This document shows positions 45,466-55,888 of a stretch of DNA of 64,000 nt, piece after piece. The stretch comes from Panulirus ornatus (Eukaryota > Arthropoda > Malacostraca > Decapoda > Palinuridae): contig NC_092271.1 of assembly GCF_036320965.1 (NCBI RefSeq), positions 435,858 through 499,857 on the forward strand. Reading direction: 5' to 3'. The notes below the pieces were generated by a model. That model was not told where the DNA came from and did no database searches. It saw nothing but the letters and a program-made list of their open reading frames with translations. Positions within the stretch are counted from its first letter, which is position 1, and each line of letters begins with the position of its first letter. The translations under genes were made by a program, and so were the position numbers.

Positions 45466-45950
45466 CTGGACTCCCGTGGTGTATCGGTTAGCGTTCCTGA
45501 CCATGACGCATTCATAGGCCGTCCAGGGTCGAGCGCATAGGTTCGAATCCTGGTTGCGGCAGCAGGTCCACAGTCAACCCAGCTGTTCATTCACCCATAA
45601 GGACTGGTCGATAAAATGGGTGCCTGGCTCAGGCTAGGACTGAACCAGGGTATGTGAAGCGTCTGGGGTAAACCATGGAAAGTTCTGTGGGGCCTGGATG
45701 TGGAAAGGGCGCTGTCGTTTCGGTGCATTATTACATGACAGCTAGAGACTGAGTGTGAACGAATGGGGCCTTTGTTGTCTTTTCCTAGCGCTGCCTACGA
45801 TGCTGCTTCCAGTTGGGTGGGCTAGCGACAGAAATGGATGAAGGCAAGCAGGTATGAATACGTACATGTGTGTATGTGCATGTATATGTATGTATATGTG
45901 CGTGTATTGGCGTGTATATGAGTGGATAAAGTATAAGAAATGAATGTGAT
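45466..45950 (+). mobile_element. tRNA-derived SINE head joined to RTE long 3' UTR
   Basis: The head (about 45468-45640) has an A-box-like TGGTGTATCGGTTAGCG at 45477 and a perfect B-box GGTTCGAATCC at 45540-45550, spaced as in a tRNA with a long variable arm. It continues through GGACTGGTCGATAAAATGGG. From about 45641 the sequence (TGAACCAGGGTATGTGAAGC, then GTCTGGGGTAAACCATGG, GGGGCCTGGATGTGGAAAGG) follows the RTE long-form 3' UTR to about 45935, ending GATAAAGTATAAG. This is the classic build of a SINE carrying the tail of its partner LINE. I do not consider it a working tRNA gene. The alternative is a chance junction of two elements. Confidence 0.7.
45540..45550 (+). promoter_or_regulatory. 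RNA polymerase III B-box (SINE internal promoter)
   Basis: GGTTCGAATCC matches the B-box consensus exactly, about 60 bp downstream of an A-box-like segment (45477-45490). Activity is not demonstrated. Confidence 0.65.
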
Positions 45951-46440
45951 ACATACGAAGGTGAAATCACACCTCACTAGAAATTCATACAATTTTATTT
46001 AGCATGTAATATTTTTTATACATGTGGCACGACATGTTTCGTGGAGACAATCCACTTCACCAGGTGCTAGTAATTATAAAAGTTGTTTACATCCCAACAT
46101 CAAACTTGGTATCCGCCGTCCAGCACTAATCTCTCTCGGCCCAGCACTGTCTGCTATGTCTGGTCGTAACCCTCGTAAGGGAGAGTGATTAAGGAAGGTT
46201 AGGTGGCAGGGGTTGACCTGGGTAGCTGGGTGTGTCACGAACAATTTTTTTATGTTTTCTTGGCAATTCTCTCATAATGATCTGGTTATGGCTAGGATGA
46301 GCTTTAAAATTGCCTGGGGACAATTTAAAGTTCTTAGTATTAGCCATTAAGACAGATTCAATGACGTTACGTGTGGCATAATCAGCAGAGGAGTATATGA
46401 TTATTTGTCCCCAGACTTGCTTCAATAATCTACCATGCAA
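45951..46440 (-). pseudogene. Penelope-like or related retroelement 3' end (remnant)
   Basis: A minus-strand frame at 46189-46440 gives SADYATRNVIESVLMANTKN, then FKLSPGNFKAHPSHNQIIMREL. This resembles the region after the GIY-YIG domain of Penelope-like elements (ATR-x-ESVLI, then LSPG). Downstream (46020-46110) is a non-coding tail with, on the minus strand, GTCTCCACGAAACATGTCGT. The upstream end abuts the 31-bp satellite directly. The assignment is from memory; no RT core is present. Confidence 0.45.
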
Positions 46441-47390
46441 CCACCTTATGCCTCAGTGATCTACCATGCAACCACTGTATGCCTCAGTAATCTACCATGC
46501 AACCACCGTATGCCTCAGTAATCTACCATGCAACCACCTTATGCCTCAGTAATCTACCATGCAACCACCTTATTCCTCAGTAATCTACCATGCAACCACC
46601 TTATGCCTCAGTAATCTACCATGCAACCACCGTATGCCTCAGTAATCTACCATGCAACCACCGTATGCCTCAGTGATCTACCATGCAACCACCGTATGCC
46701 TCAGTAATCTACCATGCAACCACTGTATGCCTCAGTGATCTACCATGCAACCACCGTATCCCTCAGTAATCTACCATGCAACCACTGTATGCCTCAGTGA
46801 TCTACCATGCAACCACCGTATGCTTCAGAGATCTACCATGCAACCACTGTATGCCTCAGTAATCTACCGTGCAACCACTGTATGCCTCGGTAATCTACCA
46901 TGCAGCCACTATATGCCTCAGTAATCTACCATGCAACCACTGTATGCCTCAGTAATCTACCATGCAACCACGGTATGCTTCAGAGATCTACCATGCAGCC
47001 ACTGTATGCCTCAGTAATCTACCATGCAGCCACTATATGCCTCAGTAATCTACCATGCAGCCACTATATGCCTCAGTAAGGTACCATGCAACCAACGCAT
47101 ACGTCAGTAATCTACCATGTAACCAACGCATACGTCGGTGATCTACCATGCAACCAACGCATGCGTCAGTGATCTACCGTGCAACTAACGCATATATCAG
47201 TAATCTACCATGCAACCAACTCATACGTCAGTAATCTACCATGTAACCAACGCATACGTTGGTGATCTACCATGCAACCAACGCATGCGTCAGCGATCTA
47301 CCATGCAACTAACGCATACATCAGTAATCTACCATGCAACCAACGCATACGTCGGTAATCTACCATATAACCAATGCATGCCTCAAATAA
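46427..47390. repeat. 31-bp satellite array, about 31 monomers
   Basis: Tandem 31-bp units of the form CTCAGTAATCTACCATGCAA plus CCACTGTATGC. The last ten or so units change to CAACGCATACGTCAGTAATC variants with a two-unit alternation (CAGTAATC/CGGTGATC). It is related to the 32-bp array by the shared core AGTAATCTACCATnCAAC, differing by one base in period. Confidence 0.95.
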
Positions 47391-47605
47391 CTATCATAAA
47401 ATGCTAAAACGTCTACTTAGTGAAATGCTTAAATTGGTCTGTACAATTCCTGGGTTTAATTACAGACTGATCGTCTTGTCGTTATAATGAAACAATGGAG
47501 CTTTTCTCTGGTAAACTGGCGAGCCATATGTAAGGTTGGGGGCTTCCTGAACAAGAGAATTGGGTCTAAAACTGTGTTGAGGTTTATATTATATCTTTCT
47601 GTGAA

Positions 47606-47610
<5 letters not shown>

Positions 47611-47680
<70 letters not shown>
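47611..47680. repeat. (CT)n microsatellite
   Basis: About 70 bp of uninterrupted CT dinucleotides. Confidence 0.97.
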
Positions 47681-47683
<3 letters not shown>

Positions 47684-48049
47684 GAGTTCTGTTCAGCTTT
47701 AAGCTGCACCCGACAGCAGCTGTTACACTCATTCAGTTAGTAAACATAGTTAGTTTATAAATATTATGGATTAGGACACAGTCTGTCACCAATGAAAAGT
47801 AGAAAAGTAAGGAATATAGCGTCAATAACGTGACATGATATAATGTGATTATGTTTTCCTAACCATTTATCTTTATAAGAAGAAAACAGAAGTCGTTATG
47901 ATAGATCAATAACCTATTATAATTACCTGATGAAATTGATCCACATCTGGTGATAAATCTGGCAACACCATATTATTTGATTGATAACAAGTTATTCTTA
48001 TGATATGACCTAACTCCTCTTACATCACCAGCTTCAAAATAAACAGGTC

Positions 48050-48089
<40 letters not shown>

Positions 48090-48451
48090 CACACACACAC
48101 CTGTTGTTCAGTCTTTGATTTCAGCTTCATAACATTTCAAATTTGATTACTATAGTGAGGCTTCCGTAAGGCGAGATCCGCAGGTGGTATTCTTTCCTAT
48201 CTCACTAATGATGGGCGACGGGTGAGAGCCAGAGAGTGAACGGGAGAGTGTGACCCGTGTTGGTCTGGGGAGTACGGTTATCATGTCTGGTGGGCTGGAG
48301 TTTACGACTGAATTGGAAAGGTTGTCAAGTAATGTTGAGGTATTTCAGTGTATATGTGTTCCGTCAGCGTCATACTTCTTGGGGTTTCAAGATCTTTGAG
48401 TCGAGGTTACTGAAGTATGAGGCAGGGGTAATCATTTGATATCTAGTCTGT
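47681..48451. other. Unique stretch with an (AC)n tract
   Basis: AT-rich, no gene recognised. 48054-48100 is (AC)n with one G interruption. Confidence 0.6.
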
Positions 48452-48477
48452 GGTTAGGTTAGGTTAGGTTAGGTTAG
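48452..48477 (+). repeat. Interstitial arthropod telomere motif (TTAGG), about 5 copies
   Basis: Five consecutive GGTTA units. (TTAGG)n is the usual telomere repeat of arthropods including crustaceans, so this short internal run supports the host assignment. It could also be a chance pentamer expansion. Confidence 0.75.
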
Positions 48478-49196
48478 CTACAGAGTGGTTGGAGTGAGAG
48501 AGTCTGTTGCTATATAGAATTCAGTGTTGAGCATGTTTACGTACTGGCAGGATCTTTGTTTTACTGAGAAGGTGATGGATGTTTGTGGCTGTGAGGCAGC
48601 CAGTGATGGTTCTGTATGTATTGTTTTGTGTGGTTTACAGCTTTTGTTGTGTCATATTTTGAGAAGGTGGAAGCCGTGGCAGGTGAGGCATAGTGAAGAA
48701 GATGAAGTGTTTGTGTAAGATGATGAGGAATTCTGTATTTTGTCCAGATGTGATGACAAGTTAGTGTTCTGAGAGCATTTAGTTTGTGTGTTGCTTTACT
48801 GTTGATGTGGCTGATGTGGAAGCAGATGTCAGTGTGTGTAGTAAGTGATGCCTGGAATGGCTGGTGTTTTGCTCAGTGAGAGAGACTTTCCCTTCCAGGT
48901 GACGGTAGTGTGTCTGTCTGGATTTGAAATAGTAAAGGCTTGTGTGGAGGTACAGACATTCTGTTCTGGGTAAGCCGTTGTGAAAGATCAGAGATGAAAT
49001 AATAAATGAATTGGATATTCAACCCAAAACACACACAGCTCAACAGTTTTTTGTGGCACCCAAACACACACAGCTCAACAGTTTGCGTGGCAACATCAAT
49101 CGAAAAATGGTTCTCAGTAGCCAGGGTCCAGGCGGCGTTAAGTCCAGTGAATTTGGGGGCCAAGCAAGGGGTCAAGTGTGACCACAACAATTAACA
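48478..49196. other. Unique stretch with a short duplication
   Basis: 48480-48870 is GT-rich without a recognisable gene. 49029-49084 has a two-fold repeat of about 28 bp (CCCAAACACACACAGCTCAA and CAG). Confidence 0.5.
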
Positions 49197-49436
49197 GTGA
49201 ACGTGTGTGTCAGGAAAGTCTGTACTCTCAGCGACCAGTGTGTTGCTCTTCCATCTTGCTTTGATTTCGTTGTGTGTCAGTTTGTGTATAACGTTGTGTG
49301 TGCCCAGCGACCCAAGGATGATCTCAGGAGCAAAATTGTCTCAGCCTTCATGCACCTCACGCCCGAGATGGTGAACAACACATGGGAAGAACTGGCTGTT
49401 ATGAACCTGTCGTGTTGTGAACCAGGGACATGGTGA
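49197..49436 (+). pseudogene. Possible DDE-transposase C-terminal remnant
   Basis: An 80-codon frame whose second half reads RPKDDLRSKIVSAFMHLTPE, then MVNNTWEELAV. This resembles the C-terminal helix segment of mariner/Tc-like transposases (pattern: L-x-R-I-x-x-A, TPEM, W-x-E-L). No catalytic Asp/Glu motif, terminal inverted repeat or TA duplication is visible. The first half is unrecognised. The resemblance is suggestive only. Confidence 0.3.
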
Positions 49437-50110
<674 letters not shown>

Positions 50111-50264
50111 CTACCCTGGCAGGCACTCTGCTCCCTGCAGCAAGGTCTCGTATCATGAAAATGAGTAAAGTTTGTCCTCGTCTTGTTCCAATATGCCGCA
50201 GCTCATGGGTATGTAGCGTCCGCCTCTGCCCCTCCACCTTGCCTCTACACACCACTTCACAAAG

Positions 50265-50338
50265 CGAGGAGGAGGAGGAAGAGGAGGAGGAGGAGGAGGA
50301 GGAGGAGGAGGAGGAGGAGGAGGAGGAGGAGGAGGAGA
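50265..50338. repeat. (GAG)n trinucleotide tract
   Basis: About 74 bp of GAG repeats with one GAA unit, 160 bp downstream of the (CT)n tract and of opposite purine/pyrimidine strand bias. Confidence 0.97.
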
Positions 50339-50759
50339 AGTGATACAAAGGAGGTCGGGAAGTGGAGGATGAACAACTGTAGGAAGAGGAGATAAAAGAA
50401 CCAAGAAATAAGAAAAATGATTCAAGGAGATTTACTTACATAGTGGAGAGGGAAGAAGAGCAGAGAGAAGATGAAGACGACTCATTCCTAACTCTTGTGG
50501 CTACACTAGAATATTACGGGAGATCAGACCCTACTTTTTCTCACTCAAAATTATCTGTATCATCTGAGGATGTGTCTAGTATGAGGTGAGACAGACAGAC
50601 AAACAAACACGAAGGCTGAGAAAGGTAGTCAAAGAGAAACAAACTATCTCAAGATGAAGATTTTGTCTCATGAACAACACCCAGGAGCCTTCCCCTCTTA
50701 ACCCAGCCAGCAGTTAGTAGCCTGTTGTGGGTAATAACTGAGGTGCACAATGGTGCCGG
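50339..50759. other. Unique stretch, nothing recognised
   Basis: Purine-rich at the left end, no gene seen. Confidence 0.5.
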
Positions 50760-51310
50760 GATGTGTGGAGAATGTAGAGTGACCCTGAGATGTGTGGGGA
50801 ATGTAGAGTGACCCTGAGATGTGTGGGGAATGTGGAGTGACACTAGGATGTGTGAGGAATGTGGAGTGACACTAGGATGTGTGAGGAATGTGGAGTGACA
50901 CTAGGATGTGTGAGGAATGTGGAGTGACATTAGGATGTGTGAGGAATGTGGAGTGACACTAGGATGTGTGAGGAATGTGGAGTGACACTAGGATGTGTGA
51001 GGAATGTAGAGTGACACTAGGATGTGTGAGGAATGTAGAGTGACACTAGGATGTGTGAGGAATGTAGAGTGACACTGGGATGTGTGGGGAATGTGGAGTG
51101 ACACTAGGATGTGTGAGGAATGTGGAGTGACACTAGGATGTGTGAGGAATTTCGAGTGACACTGGGATGTGTGAGGAATGTGGAGTGACACTAGGATGTG
51201 TGAGGAATGTGGAGTGACACTGGGATTTGTAGGGAATGTAAAGTGGCGCTGGTATGTGTGAGGAATGTTAGGTGGCGCTGGGATGTGTGGGGAATGTAGA
51301 GTGGCGCTGG
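50760..51310. repeat. 29-bp minisatellite, about 19 copies
   Basis: Tandem 29-bp units of the form TGTGAGGAATGTGGAGTGAC plus ACTAGGATG. The right-hand units drift (GTGGCGCTGGGATG), as do the leftmost ones (ACCCTGAGATG). Confidence 0.95.
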
Positions 51311-51478
51311 GGTGTCATCACCCACCTGGTGATGACCAGGATCAATATCTGCCTCACATCACCCATCTGGTGATGACCTGAAGCAATGATTTTACTGACA
51401 TCTTTTTTTCTTTCCTACATCAGTGTTTAGGGAGTCTAGATAACCTGAGAACCTTCTCAGCATAACATTTTACGTGGA

Positions 51479-51796
51479 ATTCTTATCATTATCTCTGGTG
51501 ATGTTGACGAACTCTTATCATTATCTCTGGTGATGTTGACGAACTCTTATCATTATCTCTGGTGATGTTGACGAACTCTTATCATTATCTCTGGTGATGT
51601 TGACGAACTCTTATCATTATCTCTGGTGATGTTGACGAACTCTTATCATTATCTCTGGTGATGTTGACGAACTCTTATCATTATCTCTGATGATGTTGAC
51701 GAACTCTTATCATTATCTCTGATGATGTTGACGAACTCTTATCATTATCTCTGGTGATGTTGACGAACTCTTATCATTATCTCTGGTGATGTTGAC
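51479..51796. repeat. 32-bp minisatellite, 10 copies
   Basis: Ten nearly identical 32-bp units of the form TCTTATCATTATCTCTGGTG plus ATGTTGACGAAC. Only two units vary (TCTGATG). The high uniformity points to recent amplification. Unrelated to the 32-bp array at 42.7 kb. Confidence 0.96.
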
Positions 51797-51931
51797 CTGT
51801 TTGATTGTGTCTGATTATATTGAGGTCATTCTACAACGTTATCATGGATTGATGGCAAGTGAATGTGCTGGCAAGTATATATGCAGGTAAGTGTATATGT
51901 GTTGGTAATTGTATGTTCAAATGTATGTGTA

Positions 51932-51933
<2 letters not shown>

Positions 51934-51999
<66 letters not shown>
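51934..51999. repeat. (GT)n microsatellite
   Basis: About 65 bp of GT dinucleotides. Confidence 0.97.
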
Positions 52000-52000
<1 letters not shown>

Positions 52001-52015
52001 CGTTAAATATAGGGC

Positions 52016-52550
52016 AAATAGATATATGTGGAGGTAAGTATATATGCAGGTAAGTGTAACGTCAGTGTATGTGTAGGTAAGGTTGGGTCAGGTGTAGGTA
52101 TAAGTAAGTGTGGTGTTAGCGTATGTACAAGTAATGTAATGCATGTAAATGTGTGCGAAGGTGAGTATATATGTAAATGTACGTGCAAGTAAGTGTTCAT
52201 GCAGGTAAATGCAAGTGTAGATGAGTATAAGTACAGGCTAGTGTATGTGCAAGTGTACGTACTGGTAAGTGTACGTACGGGTAAGTGTACCTTTCAAGTA
52301 AGTGTACGTACAGGTAAGTGTACGTGAAGGTAAGTGTACGTACAGGTAAGTGTGCGTACAAGTAAGTGTACGTGCAAGTATGTGTACGTACAGGTAAGTG
52401 TACGTAAAGGTAAGTGTTCATGCAAGTAAGTGTACGTACAGGTAAGTGTACGCACAGGTAAGTGTACGTACAGGTAAGTGTACGTGCAAGTAAGTTTACG
52501 TACAGGTAAATGTACGTACAGGTAAGGGTACATGCAGGTAAGGGGTATAC
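52016..52550. repeat. 16-bp degenerate minisatellite, about 30 copies
   Basis: Short units of the form CAGGTAAGTGTACGTA with many variants. Regular from about 52250 rightward and looser to the left. Each unit carries GGTAAGT, identical to a strong 5' splice-site consensus on the plus strand. Confidence 0.88.
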
Positions 52551-53467
52551 ATGGCGATGGGTATTTGAGTACTTCTAAGAGCCAGTGGTTTGGTTTCCAG
52601 GGTTCCCATATGTGCACGACCATGTGGGTCCCTCTACCTTCAGTTCTTGTTCAGACATGGCCGGGGACAGGTGCCTCACTCTGTGCTCTTATTCCTTCTT
52701 TCTGATTTATGGTGTTTGGGTCAAACAGACACATGAATAGTGATAGTGTAAGGGATAAATAATCCTTAAATAATAATGACCCACAGATCTTGGTGTGTCT
52801 GTAGACTGTCGGTGGTCTGGAGAAGGTATACAGCGCACAATACTTAATCCTTATCATATTATTTTTTGTCTTGTGCTAATAAGAGTAATAACTTTTTTCA
52901 CATTGATTTTCTTTACCTTTTTTTACGATAGCTGCGTCCAAAAATGCTTTCTTTAATTCACATCTTCATAAGGTAAAGTAGAGCTTATTGTTCATGTAAT
53001 CTTTTAATTTCAATGAATTGGAGAAGTATTTCTACTTTATTTTTCCTCACCGGGTCTGGTAAGCAGAGGGATAGTGATATCCTTCGTAACACGTGACGAT
53101 AATCTGGTCAGGTGACACGTTCAACACGACATAATACACAAAAACCTTTTCCTCTTCATAATGGGAAAAGATTTAGACAAGGAGATTTAGTTTAGTTTAT
53201 AAGCTATGTCGTTATCAATACAATATTTCTTTTAAAATAACGAACTTTTTCAAAATATATTCACATTGTTTGTTTGTATGCTTTCGAAAAGCCATCCATC
53301 CTTCTAATTCATTAAGATCTATGATCTTATTTCATACATGCATTAGTGAGAATCAGGCCTGACATAAGAAGATATTTGATTCAGAAACATTTAACTGTAC
53401 AAAGACGGAGAGGAAATTGGTACTCTTATGTATTTGTGAGGATGATGTCTTGAAGAAGGATAACTGG
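52551..53467. other. Unique AT-rich stretch, no gene seen
   Basis: AT-rich, non-repetitive. Small frames only. Confidence 0.5.
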
Positions 53468-53747
53468 GTAAGACCTGGGACCACAACTGCTGGGTAAGAC
53501 CTGGGACCAGAACTGCTGGGTAAGACCTGGGACCACAACTGCTGGTTAAGACCTGGAACCAGAACTGCTGGGTAAGACCTGGGACCAGAACTGCCGGTTA
53601 AGACCTGGGACCACAGCTGCTGGTTAAGACCTTGGGCCACAACTGCTGGTTAAGACCTGGGACCATAACTGCTGGTTAAGACCTGGGACCACAACTGCTG
53701 GTTAAGATCTGGGACCACAACTGCTGGTTAAGACCTGGGACCACAAT
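53468..53747. repeat. 26-bp minisatellite, about 11 copies
   Basis: Tandem 26-bp units of the form AAGACCTGGGACCACAACTG plus CTGGTT, with GGGT/GGTT and ACAACTG/AGAACTG variants. Confidence 0.95.
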
Positions 53748-53986
53748 GGCTATGTCGTTAGTTTGAAGGTTCGTAAAAGTTGTGTTTTGTGAAGATTTCA
53801 TAAGATCATATCAGGAAGGTGGAACAATGGCTCGTTCAAGGTTACATGGTCAGCTGTGGACGTTTACTAAGGCGGCGACGTACAATGATGGAGGAACATA
53901 TTCCTGGCCAACATGAGTGGCTCTAAATGCCACCGTCCTCCACACAAAGCGACTTTGGACCAATGAAATCTAAGAAATGTTTCCAG

Positions 53987-54559
53987 TTAGTGAGTGGTGA
54001 TGATGGGTCTCGCGGTGCCGGAAGAGAAGGAAAGCATGGACCAGGTCTGTAGGAGCAGCACGAACATGTTAAGGTCGTGGTGCTGAAATAAGATGAAGTT
54101 CAGCAAAAACTGTGGCTGGCAGCGTCCACAGATGACCACCTGACGAAAACCCATCGAAGATAAACCGTGGTGTTCTGAGATCCGGCTCAGGAAATCAGGA
54201 AAAAGTTTCCAGCAGAAAATAGATTTGACATCAAAAGAAAACGAAATGACGTTCCTCGATGAAGAAGTGAGACAAGTGATGATAGAAGAGCCTGCCTCCT
54301 GAGGGCAGTAGAGCTTACGCCGCTCTATCGTTGTGTTGCCAAACGTTGTAAGTGGAAACTTTGTCAAGTAAGTATTGTCATGGGAAGAGTTGAGGTATGA
54401 CAGAAAACTGCGCTGGAAGTCAAATTTTTCCTTTTTCCTAAAATCCTGCATACCTCTACCAAGGATACGATAAGAGACTGTTGCTAGAGCCAACGAAGGT
54501 TGATGGAGGATGTAGAGAATGTCCTGAAGGATCCTACAATGTTTACTGGATCGTAACAC
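53987..54559 (-). other. Unassigned 190-codon open frame
   Basis: The longest open frame in non-repetitive DNA here, with an ATG start. The translation is rich in Ser, Leu and Phe, with CGRC near residue 148, and no signal peptide, transmembrane block or family motif that I recognise. In 64 kb of near-neutral composition, one chance frame of this size is not surprising, so coding status is doubtful. Confidence 0.2.
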
Positions 54560-54599
54560 ATGAATATGATACAGACACTGTGTGGGTAGAAGTGAGAGA

Positions 54600-54764
54600 T
54601 TATACGTGCTATTAGCAGTCCTTTATGAAAGCTTTATAAAACTTTATAAAACTTTATAAAAACTTTATAAAAAATATGTGTCCATAAAACCAGTTTATGT
54701 AATAAAACATTCGTCATACACCTTGCAATCCTTTATAAAAACACTTCTCCTCTTCCATAAAAAC
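54600..54764. repeat. Short direct repeats ACTTTATAAA
   Basis: Four to five tandem copies of an ACTTTATAAA unit near 54625-54675. It may be the 3' flank of the FLYWCH locus to the right. Confidence 0.6.
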
Positions 54765-55407
54765 TCAGTTAAATGTTTGTTCTTGCTGTGAATCTGTTTC
54801 CAAGGCCTTCATATAATTGCGTCGATTTATTTCCCCAGAGATAAATTTGTTGTACTGTGTCACGGCATACTCTGTCCTGTCTCGATCAACTTTCCGCGTA
54901 CTTGCTGGTTTACCGACCAGAATATGGATTATTTTCAAGGATGAAATCTTCACCTTTTGTCGTAGTAGTATTCATAGAATTTAGAGCACGATGTACTTCC
55001 TCACGAGTTTTATGCAATACAGGATACGCTTTCCGCCTTTCTCGGTATAATGATTGTGCTATAGATCTTAGATCACCTGATTCTAGCTCATTTTCAGGAA
55101 ATGTATGCAACTCCGTTCTAATGAGCTTAGATGGCCTTGCCGTCATGTCGTCAGTCGCCTTCCGTTTCACCTGTGCACGTAGTTGTTGTCTTTCAAGTTT
55201 TCTTTCTTCTTTTTCATTGTTATGCTCCAAATCAACTGGAACAATGGCAGTCACTGTGTTGTCTGTTCTAAGTCTACCTTTACATTTCTTGTTGGTACAT
55301 CTCCAAGAAATGCATCCGTCCACCAATGTACTGTCCACTCTGTATTTATATCCATCGTGCATCAAACACTTCTTGCCTTTGTTTGTTTGGGAAATCGTAA
55401 ACTCCAT
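54765..55407 (-). pseudogene. FLYWCH zinc-finger gene or transposon, central part missing
   Basis: The minus-strand frame 54910-55407 (165 residues) starts MEFTISQTNKGKKCLMHDGY. Residues 3-65 form a FLYWCH zinc finger: GYKYR at 19-23, Trp35, Cys37, Cys42 and His62. The expected final His is Asn64 (HNN instead of HxH). An acidic/basic linker (EKEERKLERQQLRAQVKRKA) and a conserved-looking REEVHRALNSMNTTT block follow. At 54910 the frame ends. In another frame, 54765-54925 gives TRKVDRDRTEYAVTQYNKFI and SGEINRRNYMKAL, which resembles the extreme C-terminus of FLYWCH-MULE proteins. The central MULE transposase domain, usually about 300 residues, is absent. I read this as an internally deleted, frame-shifted copy. 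A host gene exon is the alternative. Confidence 0.6.
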
Positions 55408-55818
55408 AGCTGAAAGTTATGACAACACAGGATTGACTGTCAGGTTCAGACTGAGCACCGCGGCCTTCAGCTCTGTGAACAGGAAACCATCGAGACAGAC
55501 ACTCGCGGTGGTCTCGGTGAACAGTGTGAAGCATTATGACACACCGAATGATTCTCAATGACACAGCGAGTGAACGGATTAACCTTGCCGCGCATTTGAT
55601 AGTACTTTAAGGGTGAGTTTCGAACGCGGTCACTTTCTCGAATCTGCGCTTTTGATATACGCTCTGGAGCGGAGACTCCCTCTCACGTGGTTCCACTGAT
55701 AGGAAGGAAAGAGGAGGTTGATGAAGAGGACGTTGCACGTATGATGATTGTTAGGAAACGGCGGAGCAGAAATGACCAACGGAAGATGTGAGGACAAACT
55801 AATAAAGATTTTCCGTAC
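55408..55818. other. Unique stretch upstream of FLYWCH frame
   Basis: GC-richer than its surroundings. May contain the 5' flank of the FLYWCH element. No terminal inverted repeats identified by eye. Confidence 0.45.
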
Positions 55819-55827
55819 ACACACACA

Positions 55828-55886
<59 letters not shown>
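55819..55886. repeat. (AC)n microsatellite
   Basis: About 68 bp of AC dinucleotides with one T interruption. Confidence 0.97.

Positions 55887-55888
<2 letters not shown>

Noticed and set aside
45466..45564. Functional tRNA gene
   Set aside because: The boxes are good, but the inner region is too long and irregular for a clear cloverleaf, and it continues into SINE body and LINE tail.
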